A stretch of DNA of 50,478 nucleotides, from the NCBI GenBank assembly GCA_029932915.1, contig JAOZPE010000016.1:1-50478 (forward strand), in the 5' to 3' direction. Numbering within the stretch: position 1 is the stretch's first letter; every line of letters begins with the position of its first letter. Shown piece by piece: positions 30,515 to 40,820 of this stretch. Source of the stretch: Candidatus Krumholzibacteriia bacterium (GTDB lineage Bacteria; Krumholzibacteriota; Krumholzibacteriia; JAJRXK01). The notes beneath the pieces are model-generated. The model was not told the DNA's origin and ran no database searches. It saw only the letters and a list, made by a program, of their open reading frames with translations. The translations under genes and the position numbers were made by a program.

Positions 30515-32878
30515 TCAGCCCGCGGTGCTCGCGATCCCCTTGCTCAGACGCTCCAGGCGCTGGGGGCGGTCCTTCACGAAGCGCTCGATGCCGGCGAGGA
30601 TGCCGTCGGGATCGATGCCCGCTTCCACGCACACCTCCTCGACGCTGCCGCCGGTGCGCCAACGGTCGTCCCGGTCGCTGCTGAGCGAGTACTCGGCGGC
30701 CAGGGGGTTGAAGATCCAGTCGTAGAAGAGACGGCGCGAACGGTTGGTGATGAAGGTCGAATCCCACTTGTCGGCCTCGGTGATCACCCGCTCGCGGTAT
30801 TCCTTGGGCTGGCGCGCGAAGAGCTGCGGGCTCAGGGCGGCCACGATCTTCACGTTCAACCCGCGCTTGTCCAGCTCGGGAAGGATCTTCACCAGGTTGG
30901 CGGTGCTGATGGTTCCCTGTACGAAGATGCAGCCACCGCGGGGCTCCCCCTCCTTGTAGTCGCGCAGGATGTAGGCTCCCTTGGCCGCCTCGAAGTGGTG
31001 GGCCATGCCCAGCTTCTCGCGGTCGGGGATCTCGACGGCCGGCCGGGTCAGGTGCAGCGCGATGATGGGCCAGGGTCCCTTCAGGGCCTCGGCCAGCATG
31101 ACCGGCACCTCGTTGTATTCGTAGGGATGCAGGTCACAGACCTGGCCATCGGGGAAGAGCTGGGTCACGCCCGGGGAGAAGACCCCGAAGTGGGTGCGGC
31201 TGTCCTCGGCCGTCTCCGGCCCGCTGTGTCCGGCCACCCAGATGACCTTGCCCGTCTTCAGGTCGCAGTCCTGCGCCATCTGGCTGAAGAGACGGAAGGG
31301 TCCGTACTTCAGGTAGGAGAACGAACCGTAGGTCGAACAGGCCGCGTAGAAGCCCAGGAATTCGTTCTCCGGGTCCTTGGACAGGTTCGTGGCGGCCAGG
31401 CCGGCGCTGACTCCCGCGTTGGTGAACTCGGTGATCTCCATGGGCAAGAGACAGCCGTCGGGGTTCTCGCTGCGCTCGTAGCGGCCGAAGTTCTCCTGCC
31501 CGTCGAAGTCCTTGGCGAAGCCGCTGATGTTGGTGCTGTCGGCCAGGTCGGCGCTCATCGCCAACACCAGCGGCTGGCCGTACTTGCGTTTGCAGGTGGA
31601 GTTGAGCCAGGCGCCGTAGGCGGCCAGGCCGGCCCGGTTGGGGGCCTTCTCCCCGGGCTTCTTCCACATCGACTCGGGGAAGTTCTCGAAGTCGTAGAGC
31701 TCGCTGTCGCCGACCGGGTTGCCCTTGCGGCCCAGCTTGATCGAGGGCATCTCCTCGGGAACGCTCTCACCGAGCTCGACCAGACGATCGGCCAGGTACT
31801 TCATCGTGTCCTCGTGCTGGTGCAGGACCTCGATGACCTTCCGGTAGTTGGCTTCCACCTGCTTGCGGAAGGCCTCGGGATCGTCGGGCGCGGGCTGGCC
31901 GAAGCCCTCGAAGTCGACGCCGTACTTCTCGGCGAAGACCTCCTTGGTCTTCCAGTACTCCGGACTGTTCGCCTTGTGGGGAGCGCCGTGGCTGGCGTAG
32001 TCGTACTTGAGGTAGCCACGGCCCTTGCGGGTCTTCATCCAGGTCAGGCCCGGCCGCAGCTTCTTGTCCGAGTCCAGGGCGTTCCTGAGGATGGCCGGGG
32101 TGATCGACTCCCAGTCGCTTCCGTCCTCGGCGCCGTAGATGCGCCAGCCGTAGGAGGCGAACCAGTCGGCCGGCGTGCCGTGCACCACCGTCGACTGGGG
32201 GAAGGAGTCGATGCCGAAGTTGTTCCAGTCGAGCACGTAGCAGAGGTTCTCCAGACCGAGTCCCCAGGCGGCGTTCTTGGTCTCGTGGTTGGCTCCGGCG
32301 CTGTGTCCGCCCTCGCCCTCGAAGGCGAAGACCTTCACCTCGGGCAGGCCTGCGCGCACGAGGGCCAGGGCCTCTCCGGCCGCCGCGGGGGTGCCGTGTC
32401 CACTGGGGCCGGTGTTGAACTTGAAGAACAGGGTCTTGCCCTCGAACTCGGCGTGACCGCTCAGGCCGCCGTTGTGGCGGAAGCCGAGCAGGTCGGGCCA
32501 GTACAGTGCCCTCTCGTCGGCCTTGGGTACGGCGTACTTCTGGTCTCCGGTGCGGCGGAGCATCTCCCGCAGCGCCTCGTGGTAGATGGGCAACATGGCG
32601 TAGACCATCGGCACGGTGTGACCGGCCACCAGGATGAAGCGGTCGGCGTAGGGATGCTCGGGCCGGCGGATGTCCCAGCGCATCGCGCCGCCCAGGGTGG
32701 TGGCCACCAGGGCGTGCACCTTCGAGCGGCTTCCTCCGGGATGACCGCTCTGCCGGTAGTTGAGCATCATGTCGATGAACTGGTCGATCAGGTCCTTGAT
32801 GAGTTCCCAGTGGGCGTAGTTCTTCGACTGTTCTTGGATGAGATCCTCGACGGATCCTCGGGTCGGATTGGAGGCCAC
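30515..32878 (-). CDS. Transketolase-family enzyme (long form)
   Basis: The 787-residue protein starts at GTG 32878 with AGAGGTG upstream. The thiamine diphosphate motif is GEG at the start (FEGEGGHSAGA) and DWNN about 28 residues later; Glu replaces the usual Asp, which appears typical of the long-form clade. SGHPGGSRSK near the N-terminus, TGPSGHGTP, and the PYR-domain glutamate in EITEFTNAGVSAG support it. Transketolase moves a two-carbon unit between sugar phosphates in the pentose-phosphate pathway. At about 790 residues it is longer than E. coli TktA (663). A related 2-ketose-type activity cannot be excluded. It lies 171 bp downstream of the HAD gene and probably has its own promoter. 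Confidence 0.9.
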   Translation of the reverse strand: MASNPTRGSVEDLIQEQSKNYAHWELIKDLIDQFIDMMLNYRQSGHPGGSRSKVHALVATTLGGAMRWDIRRPEHPYADRFILVAGHTVPMVYAMLPIYHEALREMLRRTGDQKYAVPKADERALYWPDLLGFRHNGGLSGHAEFEGKTLFFKFNTGPSGHGTPAAAGEALALVRAGLPEVKVFAFEGEGGHSAGANHETKNAAWGLGLENLCYVLDWNNFGIDSFPQSTVVHGTPADWFASYGWRIYGAEDGSDWESITPAILRNALDSDKKLRPGLTWMKTRKGRGYLKYDYASHGAPHKANSPEYWKTKEVFAEKYGVDFEGFGQPAPDDPEAFRKQVEANYRKVIEVLHQHEDTMKYLADRLVELGESVPEEMPSIKLGRKGNPVGDSELYDFENFPESMWKKPGEKAPNRAGLAAYGAWLNSTCKRKYGQPLVLAMSADLADSTNISGFAKDFDGQENFGRYERSENPDGCLLPMEITEFTNAGVSAGLAATNLSKDPENEFLGFYAACSTYGSFSYLKYGPFRLFSQMAQDCDLKTGKVIWVAGHSGPETAEDSRTHFGVFSPGVTQLFPDGQVCDLHPYEYNEVPVMLAEALKGPWPIIALHLTRPAVEIPDREKLGMAHHFEAAKGAYILRDYKEGEPRGGCIFVQGTISTANLVKILPELDKRGLNVKIVAALSPQLFARQPKEYRERVITEADKWDSTFITNRSRRLFYDWIFNPLAAEYSLSSDRDDRWRTGGSVEEVCVEAGIDPDGILAGIERFVKDRPQRLERLSKGIASTAG

Positions 32879-33049
32879 GGTGACACCTCTGCTGGCTGGA
32901 CTCGTGGAAGGCGGAACGACGATGGAAGAGCCGGAGGATACTGCCACAGCCCATGGGGGGCATCAAGCAGGACCGGCTCGCCGGGGCCCCTGGCCCCGGT
33001 CGATCCAAACTTTGGCCCGTTCCGGCCGGGCGCAAGGAATTTCGGGGGC

Positions 33050-33694
33050 TCAGCCGCCGCCGCCAAGGCCCTCGACTCCCTCGGCGATGAGGGCCCGGCG
33101 CAGCTCCTTCGCACCGGTGAAGACCATCCCCCGCATGCCCGACTTCCGGGCCGCCTCGACGTGCTCGGGAAGGTCGTCGGTGAAGAAGGCCTCCTCCGGT
33201 GCCACCGCCGCCTTCTCCAGTGCCGCGCGGTAGATGGCCACATCGGGTTTGAGCACTCCCAGCTCGAAGGACAGGGTGATCGAGTCGAAACGGTCGCGCA
33301 GGGAGAGATCGCGCTCGAGTCGGCGGTAGTGTTGGGGATTCGTATTGGAGATCAATCCCAGGTGGAGCCCGCCGACGGCGCGCAGCTCGTCGACGAGGCG
33401 GAGGCTGTCGTCGAGGGCTTCGAAGATGCCGTTCCACTGCTCCAGGATCCACGCATCCGCCAATTCCCGGTGGGGGTCGATCCGGCGGTGGATGGCATCC
33501 AGCAGGTGGAAGTCGTCGAACTGGCCCCGGCAATAGGCGTCGTGGGGCCCTTCGGGCGAGAGCAGCCACTGCACGAAGGCATCGGTGTCGAGGGTGGGCA
33601 TGCGCTCCTTCAACCGGCGCATCCCCACTTCCCAGTCGTAGCTGCACAGGACCTGGCCGAGGTCGAAGAAGACGGCGCGGAGAGGGGGCTTCAT
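33050..33694 (-). CDS. HAD-superfamily hydrolase (YihX-like)
   Basis: The 214-residue protein starts at ATG 33694, whose ATG overlaps the stop of AddA (ATGA). HAD motif I is FFDLGQVL with nucleophile Asp11; the residue two later is Gly rather than Asp, as in YihX-type phosphatases. Motif II is ISNTNP, motif III the Lys in LKPDVAIY, motif IV FTDDLPEHVEAA. The cap is a four-helix C1 type inserted between residues 15 and 105. It should be a phosphatase on a small sugar or nucleotide phosphate. Why it is coupled to the recombination genes is unclear. Confidence 0.9.
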   Translation of the reverse strand: MKPPLRAVFFDLGQVLCSYDWEVGMRRLKERMPTLDTDAFVQWLLSPEGPHDAYCRGQFDDFHLLDAIHRRIDPHRELADAWILEQWNGIFEALDDSLRLVDELRAVGGLHLGLISNTNPQHYRRLERDLSLRDRFDSITLSFELGVLKPDVAIYRAALEKAAVAPEEAFFTDDLPEHVEAARKSGMRGMVFTGAKELRRALIAEGVEGLGGGG

Positions 33695-36600
33695 GCTCCC
33701 ACCTCGAGCTGCACGATTCTTCCGGCGCGCACGAACCACAGCTCGAAACGCGGCGTCCGTGAGAGTCCGAGGGCCTGCCGGACCGCCTTGCAGTAGACCT
33801 CTCCCTGTCGGCGGTACACCTCCGCCCGAGCGGCGAGTTCGTCGCCGCCCACCCGGTCGGTCTTGTAGTCGGCCACCACGATCTCCCCACTTCGTGGATC
33901 GCGGTAGAGCAGATCGATCGAACCCGAATGGAAGGCCACCGGCAGCTCGTCCCCGTCACCATCGGGTGAGCGGAGCAGGGGCAGCTCACGGCCGAGCAGG
34001 GAAGGGCCGAGTTCCCTCAGGCGTTGGACGATGGGCCCGCCCTCCATCTCCACCAGGATCTCCTCCAGGCGCCGTCGCGCCGCCTCGGCCGTCTCTGGCC
34101 GTTGGCGGGAGAGGGTCCGGTCCAGCACCGCTCTCGCCCGCCGGACCGCCTCGAGCCAGGCCATCTCCTCCGGTGCCGAGGGGTCGTAGTGTTCGAGAGC
34201 CGCGTGGACCGCGGTACCGGCCAGGGTGGCCGCGCCGGCATGGGAAGGGCTTCGGGGAGCGTCGCCGGCGTCGTCCTCGGCCGGGACGGTGGCGTCCTGG
34301 CCCGTGCCGGCTTCTTGCCGCCCGAAGCGTTCCTCCAGGAGCTGATGCGAGCCGGCCGAGGCGCTCAGACCGAAGGGACGCCCGCGGCGGCGGGCGGCTT
34401 CGGCACGGCGGCCAGCCAGCGTGGCCGCGTCCTCCAGTGCCTGCTCCGGATCCAGGGTTCTCGGCCGATTCCGCTGTGGCAGGGCCGCAGCCGTCGACTT
34501 CTCCTCGACCGCGAGGAAGCGCCAGCGGGCCTCGCCGATCTCCCCCAGTTCCTCCAGGAAGGACGAGATGGCGCTGCGGCGCGCCTGTTCGGCCCATTGC
34601 GCCAGGGGAGGTCGGCCGGCGGAGAGGCCACGCCGGTGGGCCAGCAGATGGGAGAAGCTCCCGGCCGAGACGGGGTCGAAGGGATCGGCCTCGGGAGCAT
34701 CGCTTGCCGGGTTCTGGGCGCTGAGCTCGCGGCCGCCGACGATCACCAGCCTTCGCTTCGCCCGGGTCAGGGCCACGTAGAGCAGGCGGACCCGCTCGTA
34801 GGCGCTTGCCTCCTCGAGACGGGCGTGGGCCGGGGCCAGGCCCAGGGTGGGATAGCCCAACAGGCGCAGCTCGAGACCCTCGGGACCGCGGACGACCTCA
34901 CTGCGCCGGTCCTTGCGCTCGCGCTGGTTGCGGCCCGATTCCTTGTGGGTCTGCAGAAGGTAGACGTGCTGGAAGTCGAGTCCCTTGGCCTTGTGGATGG
35001 TCATCACCCGCACCGCGTCGCGGCTGCCCATCTGGAGCCGGCCCTCCTGCTCCTCGGCGTTCTCCTCGATGCCCCGCCGCAGGCGGCGCACCACCTCGCG
35101 CGGGTCGCGATCGGGATCGTCCAGGTTCTCGCGCAGGAGGCGGAAGAAACGCTGGAGATTGGCCGCCCGGTACGGACCCAGGTAGCGCAGGGCCTCGCGG
35201 GCCTCGGCCAGGCTCCATCGTTGCAGCTTGCGGACGAAGGTGGCCGCGTCGTCCTCGGCGAAGGAGCTTCGCAGGGCGGCCACGTGCTCGACGGCCAGGT
35301 GCAGGTTCTCCTGCCAGCCCTCGATGCGTTCGATCCCCGGCGCGTCGGCGGGAAGCTCGGCCGCCACCGCGTCGATCATGTCGTGCAGGTGCTCCAGCCG
35401 CTCGGGGTCGATCGTCCGCAAGCGGCTCATCTCGTGGGGAAAGCGCCGCAGCCACAGTCCCGGCAGGGCGGCGTTGGGGACCCCCACCCAGGGCGAGCGC
35501 AGGAAGGTCAGCAGGGCGAGCAGGTCCTCGGGCACGAGGACGCAGGTGGCCAGGGCCACGGCGTCGATGATCTCGCGCCGCTGGTAGTAGAGGCGGTCGT
35601 GTTCGACCGCGTAGGGGATGCCCGCCTGACGCAGCCGGGCCAGGTAGTTCTCCAGATCGCCGGCCGCCCGGAAGAGCAGGGCGATGTCCGACCAGCGGAA
35701 GTCGTCGCCGCCTTCGCGCTGCAGCTCGAGCAGGTCGGCGGTGAGGCGTTCGCTCTCCAGTTCGGTGGCCTCCAGGCTCGAACCGGGGTCGAGGGGATCG
35801 GCTTCCTTCGCCTTCCCGCGCCCCAGCCGTGTCCGCGAGATCCAGTGTTCGATGGGACGGTGGAGTTCCGTGCGGTATCCCCTGCCGTCAGCGTTCTCGG
35901 GGGAAGGCAGAAGGGGTTCGAAGGGAGGCTGCACCTCCGCTCGCTCGCGCATGACCGGCTCGACGATCCGCCGGACCTCGTCGAGGATGTCCGGGGTCGA
36001 GCGGAAGTTGACGCTCAACCGCCATCGAGGGAATCCCGATGCCTCGATCCCGCGGACGAAACGGTCGTAGGCGGACAGGTCGGCTCCACGCCACCCGTAG
36101 ATGCTCTGCTTGGGATCGCCCACGAGGAAGAGCCCGGGGCGCTGGTCCTCTTCTCCTTGCCGGGCCACCAGGGCGATGATCTCGCACTGGAGTTCGTTGG
36201 TGTCCTGGAATTCGTCGACGAGCAACTGGTCGGTCTGCTGGCGCACGAGCCGCCGGATCGCCGGCCTCCGCTGCAGGAGCTCACGCGTGTGGCGCAGCAG
36301 ATCCTCGTAGCCGAGCACACCGCGTTCGCGCAGGCGTCGGAGCACCTCCGCCAACAGCGGCTGCAGGACCGAGCAGGCGTCCATCAGCGCGATCGGACGC
36401 AGCTCGCCCATGCCCTCGACGATCGCCAGCAGGGGAGGGGCCAGGGTGCTCAGGGTTCTCTGCTGCGCCGGGTCGAGCGCCTTTTCTTCGCCCTTTCCGA
36501 AGGAACCCTTCCTCCAGTCCTTCAGGCGTGCCTTCGCCCGGGCCATGTCCTCGTCGGCGATTTCCGCGAGGAAGGCTTCGAGCTCCTCGGGGGAGGACCA

Positions 36601-37536
36601 CGCTTCCTCGCCCAGGGCACTGCGGACCCTCTCCACCCACGTGGCGAACGCGACGGCGTTGGGCGCGCGGGACAGGCCGCTCAAGGCCGCCGTGATCTCC
36701 GGCTCGATGCGCGCGAAGAGTTCAGTGAGACGGCGGTGGTAGCGGCTCAGATGTTCCTCATCCATCCGTCCGACCAGGTCGTCGCTCTTCACGCCCTTCT
36801 CCACGAGCAGGATGAGCGCTTCGGCCAGATCTCCGGGGCCCTTGCCGTCGCGGGCCAGACGCAGCAGCGGTGCCTCGACCTCGTGGGTGTAGGCCGCATG
36901 GAGATGTTCCTCGACCACTTCTTCGGCGACCTGCCGGCGCAGCGATCCATCGGCATCGACGGTGAGCCGTGGATGCAGACCGGCTTCGAGCGGGAAGCGG
37001 TTGAGGAGCCGCGAACACCAGCCGTGGATCGTGTGCGCCTGCAGACGGTCGAGGTTGCCCAGCAGCGCCTCGGCGCGACGGCTGCGCTCGGAGGGATCGT
37101 CGGGCAGGTTGTCGCCGACGATGTAGGGGGGGATCTCACCGCGGACGATGGCGCTGAGCGTGCGGCCCACCCCGGTCTCCATCTCGGCGGCGGCGGCCTC
37201 GGTGAAGGTGATGGCCACCACTCCGTCGAGGACCGCCATGGCGATCTCGTCCGCGCCGGGCGACTCGTGGTGCTGCGCCGCGCGGGCGCGTCCCTTCTCC
37301 CAACCCCGGTTCATGGTCCAGCCCACGATGCGGCTCACCAGCGCGGTGGTCTTGCCCGTGCCCGCTCCCGCCTCCAGGACGAAGGGACCGTCGAAGAGGG
37401 TCTGGGCGGCGCGCCGGGCCTGGCCGTCGGCTTCGCGCAGACGGTCGCTCTCGCGGGAAGCGCCGGCGGCACGGGTGGCGGAAGTGTCCGGAGGCCGGTG
37501 CTCCGGAGGGGTGGGATCGATGCCGTGCGCGTTCAC
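33691..37536 (-). CDS. addA: ATP-dependent helicase-nuclease, AddA (RecB-like)
   Basis: The protein has 1281 residues; GTG 37536 overlaps the stop of addB (GTGA). AddA is the motor and nuclease subunit that resects double-strand breaks for recombination. Walker A is GAGTGKTT at 57-64, motif II LLVDEFQDT, motif III GDPKQSIYGWRGAD, motif V MTIHKAKGLDF, and motif VI LLYVALTRAKRR. The C-terminal PD-(D/E)xK nuclease has AGTAVHAALEH, SIDLLYRDP and VADYKTDR (about residue 1221). All superfamily 1 helicase motifs look intact. The inserted low-complexity stretch before the nuclease (about 1040-1115) is Ala/Arg/Gly-rich. Confidence 0.95.
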   Translation of the reverse strand: MNAHGIDPTPPEHRPPDTSATRAAGASRESDRLREADGQARRAAQTLFDGPFVLEAGAGTGKTTALVSRIVGWTMNRGWEKGRARAAQHHESPGADEIAMAVLDGVVAITFTEAAAAEMETGVGRTLSAIVRGEIPPYIVGDNLPDDPSERSRRAEALLGNLDRLQAHTIHGWCSRLLNRFPLEAGLHPRLTVDADGSLRRQVAEEVVEEHLHAAYTHEVEAPLLRLARDGKGPGDLAEALILLVEKGVKSDDLVGRMDEEHLSRYHRRLTELFARIEPEITAALSGLSRAPNAVAFATWVERVRSALGEEAWSSPEELEAFLAEIADEDMARAKARLKDWRKGSFGKGEEKALDPAQQRTLSTLAPPLLAIVEGMGELRPIALMDACSVLQPLLAEVLRRLRERGVLGYEDLLRHTRELLQRRPAIRRLVRQQTDQLLVDEFQDTNELQCEIIALVARQGEEDQRPGLFLVGDPKQSIYGWRGADLSAYDRFVRGIEASGFPRWRLSVNFRSTPDILDEVRRIVEPVMRERAEVQPPFEPLLPSPENADGRGYRTELHRPIEHWISRTRLGRGKAKEADPLDPGSSLEATELESERLTADLLELQREGGDDFRWSDIALLFRAAGDLENYLARLRQAGIPYAVEHDRLYYQRREIIDAVALATCVLVPEDLLALLTFLRSPWVGVPNAALPGLWLRRFPHEMSRLRTIDPERLEHLHDMIDAVAAELPADAPGIERIEGWQENLHLAVEHVAALRSSFAEDDAATFVRKLQRWSLAEAREALRYLGPYRAANLQRFFRLLRENLDDPDRDPREVVRRLRRGIEENAEEQEGRLQMGSRDAVRVMTIHKAKGLDFQHVYLLQTHKESGRNQRERKDRRSEVVRGPEGLELRLLGYPTLGLAPAHARLEEASAYERVRLLYVALTRAKRRLVIVGGRELSAQNPASDAPEADPFDPVSAGSFSHLLAHRRGLSAGRPPLAQWAEQARRSAISSFLEELGEIGEARWRFLAVEEKSTAAALPQRNRPRTLDPEQALEDAATLAGRRAEAARRRGRPFGLSASAGSHQLLEERFGRQEAGTGQDATVPAEDDAGDAPRSPSHAGAATLAGTAVHAALEHYDPSAPEEMAWLEAVRRARAVLDRTLSRQRPETAEAARRRLEEILVEMEGGPIVQRLRELGPSLLGRELPLLRSPDGDGDELPVAFHSGSIDLLYRDPRSGEIVVADYKTDRVGGDELAARAEVYRRQGEVYCKAVRQALGLSRTPRFELWFVRAGRIVQLEVGA

Positions 37537-40500
37537 GATTTCCCTTCCTCGCCGCGGGGCAGCTCCCACAGTCGCAGCAGCTCGTGCTCGACGGCATCGA
37601 GCGGCTGCTCCTCGTCACGGCGATCCTGCAGACCGGCGAAGTAGTCCCGTTCGCGCCGGCGGCTCTGGCTGTCCCCGTGGACACACGCCGTGGCCACCGT
37701 GCAGTACCGGCATCTCGACGATTCGTCCCGGCCGGAGGGATCGGTGAGGCGGGGGAAGAGCAGGCCGAGGTGGCGGGCGCGGTCGAGCAGGCCGACGACC
37801 CGCACCAGGAGCTTCTCCATCGCGGTGTCGTCCTGACGGTACTCGATGGTGCGCAGCCCGTCGGGGGTGTCCGGATCGAGGAAGAGGTAGATCCCCCGGG
37901 CGGCCGCCCCTTCCTCGCCCAGGTCCGGGGCGCCGACCGCGTAGACCATGCCCTGCAGATGTTCACCGGAGGCCAGCGCCTTCCGCAGTTTCCCTTCACG
38001 CGATTTGCCGCCGGTTTCGACGAAGGGCCGGCCGGTCTTGAAGTCGACCAGCGCGAGTGCGCCCTCGCTGCGATGGACCAGATCGGCCCGGAAGTGCACG
38101 CGCCGGCGCCGTGATCCGTCCAGTTCGAGTTCGGCCGCTCCCTGGATCTCCGCGCCCAGGGCCTTCAGCGAGCCGTTGGTGAAGAGAATCCGGCGGACGA
38201 CCTCCAGGTAGGGTCTCGCCCGTACCGCCAGGGCCCGGGCCAGTCCGTCGAGGACCAGCCCTTCCTCCAGGAGGACCTGCCGGGCCGCTTCCTCGCTGAG
38301 CCGGCGCAGTTGCTCGGCCCCGGGCCACGGCACATCGATCTCCTCGCTGCCACCGGCGAGTTCGGAAAGGGTGGGTGGGGGACCGGTGACCCGGCGGACG
38401 AGGGTCTCCAGGGTCTTGTGGACCACGCTGCCCACCCGGCGCGGGTCGAGGGTGGGCAACTCGCCGAGGGGGTCGGGCAGGGCCTCCAGCCCGAGGGTCT
38501 TCTCGAGGAACTCACTCCAGGGACACTGGGCGGCGCTCTCGAGCCGGGTGACCCACAGGGGACCCTTCACGAGCGGAGGCGGAGGGGTACCGAGACCTCC
38601 GAGCCATGGTCCCAGATCGCTCGCCCGGTGGGCCGGCCGGTCCCATTCCTCCAGGACCCGGCGGGCGGCGGCGGGCCAGCGGTGGGGCCACCGCGCGTGC
38701 AACGAGGGAGGAGTGGCCTCCTCGAGAGTGGGGGCCAGGAGCTTCTCGAAGCCTTCCCCATCGGAACGCAGGGCGGCTTCCATCAGGTGCTCGCTCAAGG
38801 GCCGGGGTCCACCGGGGGGTTCGGTGAACGGGTCGAGGATCCCGGCGGCGGCCATGGCTTCGTCTTCCTCGTTCATGCGCAGACGCTGGACGAAGGGTGA
38901 CGGTGGCAGGGTCTTGCCGTCTTCGTCGGTGCTCCACCACGAGAGGGTCACGTGGGGGGAGCTGCCCACGAGCTGGGCGAAGAGGAAGCGCTCTTCCTCG
39001 CTTCGCTCCCTCTTGCTCTTGAGCTGGGGCAGGACACTGCGCAGGCGCGCGCGCACTCGATCCGGCAGCAGGGGATCCTCGCGGAAGGTGGGGGGGAAGC
39101 TGCCGCGATTGAGGCCGATGATGAAGAGCCGCTGGAAGGTCCAGGCCCGCGCCTCGGTTACGCCGAGCAGGCGGATGCCTCCGCCGTCCTCCATCGCCGG
39201 CCGGGCCTGCGAACTCAATGGGTCGCCCAGCAGGAAGAGGAATTCCTCGAAGGAGAGTTCCACCGGGGCGGCGAGGTCCTGCAGGATCTCGTCCAGGCGT
39301 TGGAGAGCGGCCCCTCCCGCCGGGGTGGTGGACCAGGCCAGAGGGCCCTCCACCAGTTGCCGCAGCCGCCGGAGGTGTTCGTCCAGGTCCATGGCCCGGC
39401 GGCCGCTGTCCGCCCACCTCTCCAGTTCCTTCAGCAGCTCGTGGGCCATCTCCTGGAAGGCCACCATCACCTCTCTCGACACACTCTCCCGCCGCAGGCG
39501 GGTGATCGTCTCGCCGTCTTCGTCGGTCTCGGTGACGAATCCCTGCCGCAGGCCGAGCGGCCACTGCTGGTGTCGTCCGAAGAGGCGATCGAGGGGCAAG
39601 GTGTCCACCTGTTGGAGGCGTCCGGCGCCCAGGGTGGCCGCGGCCAGTCGCGCCTTCCAGAGCCGCGTCCGTTGCTGTGGTTCGAGTGCTTCCATCCAGG
39701 CGTCGAGGGGGCAGCGAGCGCGCTCGCCCAGCAGCCGGCGCAGTCCGAGCAGGAGACGGCCTGGCGGGTCGATCGCTCCCCGGCTTCCGGGGGCCTGCCA
39801 GGGAACCCCGTAGGCGTCGAGGGCTTCCCCGAGGGCGAAGAGATGGGGCTCGAGGGTGCGCGCCACCACTCCGATCTCCTCCGGCGGTGGTCCGCTCTCG
39901 TCGTCGAGCAGGGCCCGCACCCGGCGGGCGATCTCGCGCGCCTCGGCCGCGCCGCCCGGCGCGGTGAAGTATTCGATCCGAGGTGATCGCGGCGAGGCTT
40001 CGGGAAGGGCCTGGGCTTCTCCCAGCGCGAGGCCGAAGGGACGGGAGAAGGCGATCCCCGAGTCGAGTCGGCCCGGACGGGCGGGATCGGCAGGCCGGTC
40101 GAGAAGGAGCGCGCTGTCGGGATGCTTCAACAGTTCCTCGAGGAAGGTGGTGACCACGCCTGTGGCGTCGGCGAAGCCATGGATGCGGATGGCCCGCGCG
40201 AGGACGGCCTCCCCGCCGGCCGAGCGCAGCGCTTCGCGGAAGGCGCTGCCGGCCTCCTCGATGAGCATGTCGCGGGTCATCAGGGCATGTCGTCCCAGTT
40301 CGCGGAGGGAGAGGGCGGCCACCTCGGCCACGGCACCGGCGCGCTCGGCGGCGACCGGCGAGTCGAGTTCGGCGATGGCTTCCTGGAGGGTCTCGAGCAG
40401 TTCCTCGGAGAACTCGGCGTGCAGCAGATCGTCCACCGAGTCGACCACGGATCGATAGCCCTGGACGAGATCGTCCAGCACCTGGTGGAGCCGCGGGTCG

Positions 40501-40811
40501 GCGGCGGCCGCACGGCGCACGAGCACGGCCAGGATCGGGTCGTGATCGAGCGAGAGGGGGTCGACCCGTTCCTCGGTGAGGCGGTAGGCGGTCTGCAGAT
40601 GGGTCTGGATGACCAGGCCCAGGGCGGAGCCCCGGTGGGCGGTGATGCGCGCGGCGAGGTGGTCACGAAGGCTGCGCGAGGGGACGACGATGAGGAAGGG
40701 AAGTCCCAGGAGCGCCGGATCGTCGGCGACGCGGGCCTGGTCGGCGTCGATCTCGCCGAGCAGCAGATCTTCGATTTCACGCGCGCCCGATGCGCAGACG
40801 ACCCGGCCCAT
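37533..40811 (-). CDS. addB: AddB-type helicase-like nuclease subunit with 4Fe-4S site
   Basis: The 1092-residue protein starts at ATG 40811 after AGAAGG. It is the partner of AddA and holds the second nuclease. PD-(D/E)xK residues lie near VDFKTGR (about residue 921). The iron-sulfur ligands are one cysteine in AAQCPWSEFLEKT (about 762) and three in RCRYCTVATACV (about 1032-1047), the AddB/RecB-type Fe-S staple. The N-terminal region has an inactivated helicase fold that in AddAB binds Chi-like sequences. The end overlaps addA by 4 bases, giving tight subunit stoichiometry. Annotation as AddB is by domain order, the cysteine pattern and neighbourhood. Confidence 0.93.
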   Translation of the reverse strand: MGRVVCASGAREIEDLLLGEIDADQARVADDPALLGLPFLIVVPSRSLRDHLAARITAHRGSALGLVIQTHLQTAYRLTEERVDPLSLDHDPILAVLVRRAAAADPRLHQVLDDLVQGYRSVVDSVDDLLHAEFSEELLETLQEAIAELDSPVAAERAGAVAEVAALSLRELGRHALMTRDMLIEEAGSAFREALRSAGGEAVLARAIRIHGFADATGVVTTFLEELLKHPDSALLLDRPADPARPGRLDSGIAFSRPFGLALGEAQALPEASPRSPRIEYFTAPGGAAEAREIARRVRALLDDESGPPPEEIGVVARTLEPHLFALGEALDAYGVPWQAPGSRGAIDPPGRLLLGLRRLLGERARCPLDAWMEALEPQQRTRLWKARLAAATLGAGRLQQVDTLPLDRLFGRHQQWPLGLRQGFVTETDEDGETITRLRRESVSREVMVAFQEMAHELLKELERWADSGRRAMDLDEHLRRLRQLVEGPLAWSTTPAGGAALQRLDEILQDLAAPVELSFEEFLFLLGDPLSSQARPAMEDGGGIRLLGVTEARAWTFQRLFIIGLNRGSFPPTFREDPLLPDRVRARLRSVLPQLKSKRERSEEERFLFAQLVGSSPHVTLSWWSTDEDGKTLPPSPFVQRLRMNEEDEAMAAAGILDPFTEPPGGPRPLSEHLMEAALRSDGEGFEKLLAPTLEEATPPSLHARWPHRWPAAARRVLEEWDRPAHRASDLGPWLGGLGTPPPPLVKGPLWVTRLESAAQCPWSEFLEKTLGLEALPDPLGELPTLDPRRVGSVVHKTLETLVRRVTGPPPTLSELAGGSEEIDVPWPGAEQLRRLSEEAARQVLLEEGLVLDGLARALAVRARPYLEVVRRILFTNGSLKALGAEIQGAAELELDGSRRRRVHFRADLVHRSEGALALVDFKTGRPFVETGGKSREGKLRKALASGEHLQGMVYAVGAPDLGEEGAAARGIYLFLDPDTPDGLRTIEYRQDDTAMEKLLVRVVGLLDRARHLGLLFPRLTDPSGRDESSRCRYCTVATACVHGDSQSRRRERDYFAGLQDRRDEEQPLDAVEHELLRLWELPRGEEGKS

Positions 40812-40820
40812 CGTTGCCTT

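Noticed and set aside
30515-32878. Transketolase cofactor motif with Glu for Asp as a defect
   Set aside because: The Glu form with NN at the usual distance appears to be usual for the long-form transketolase clade as I recall it, so it is not counted as unusual.
34024-37644. Open frame of 1206 codons on the plus strand
   Set aside because: It mirrors addA, whose helicase and nuclease motifs are all intact.
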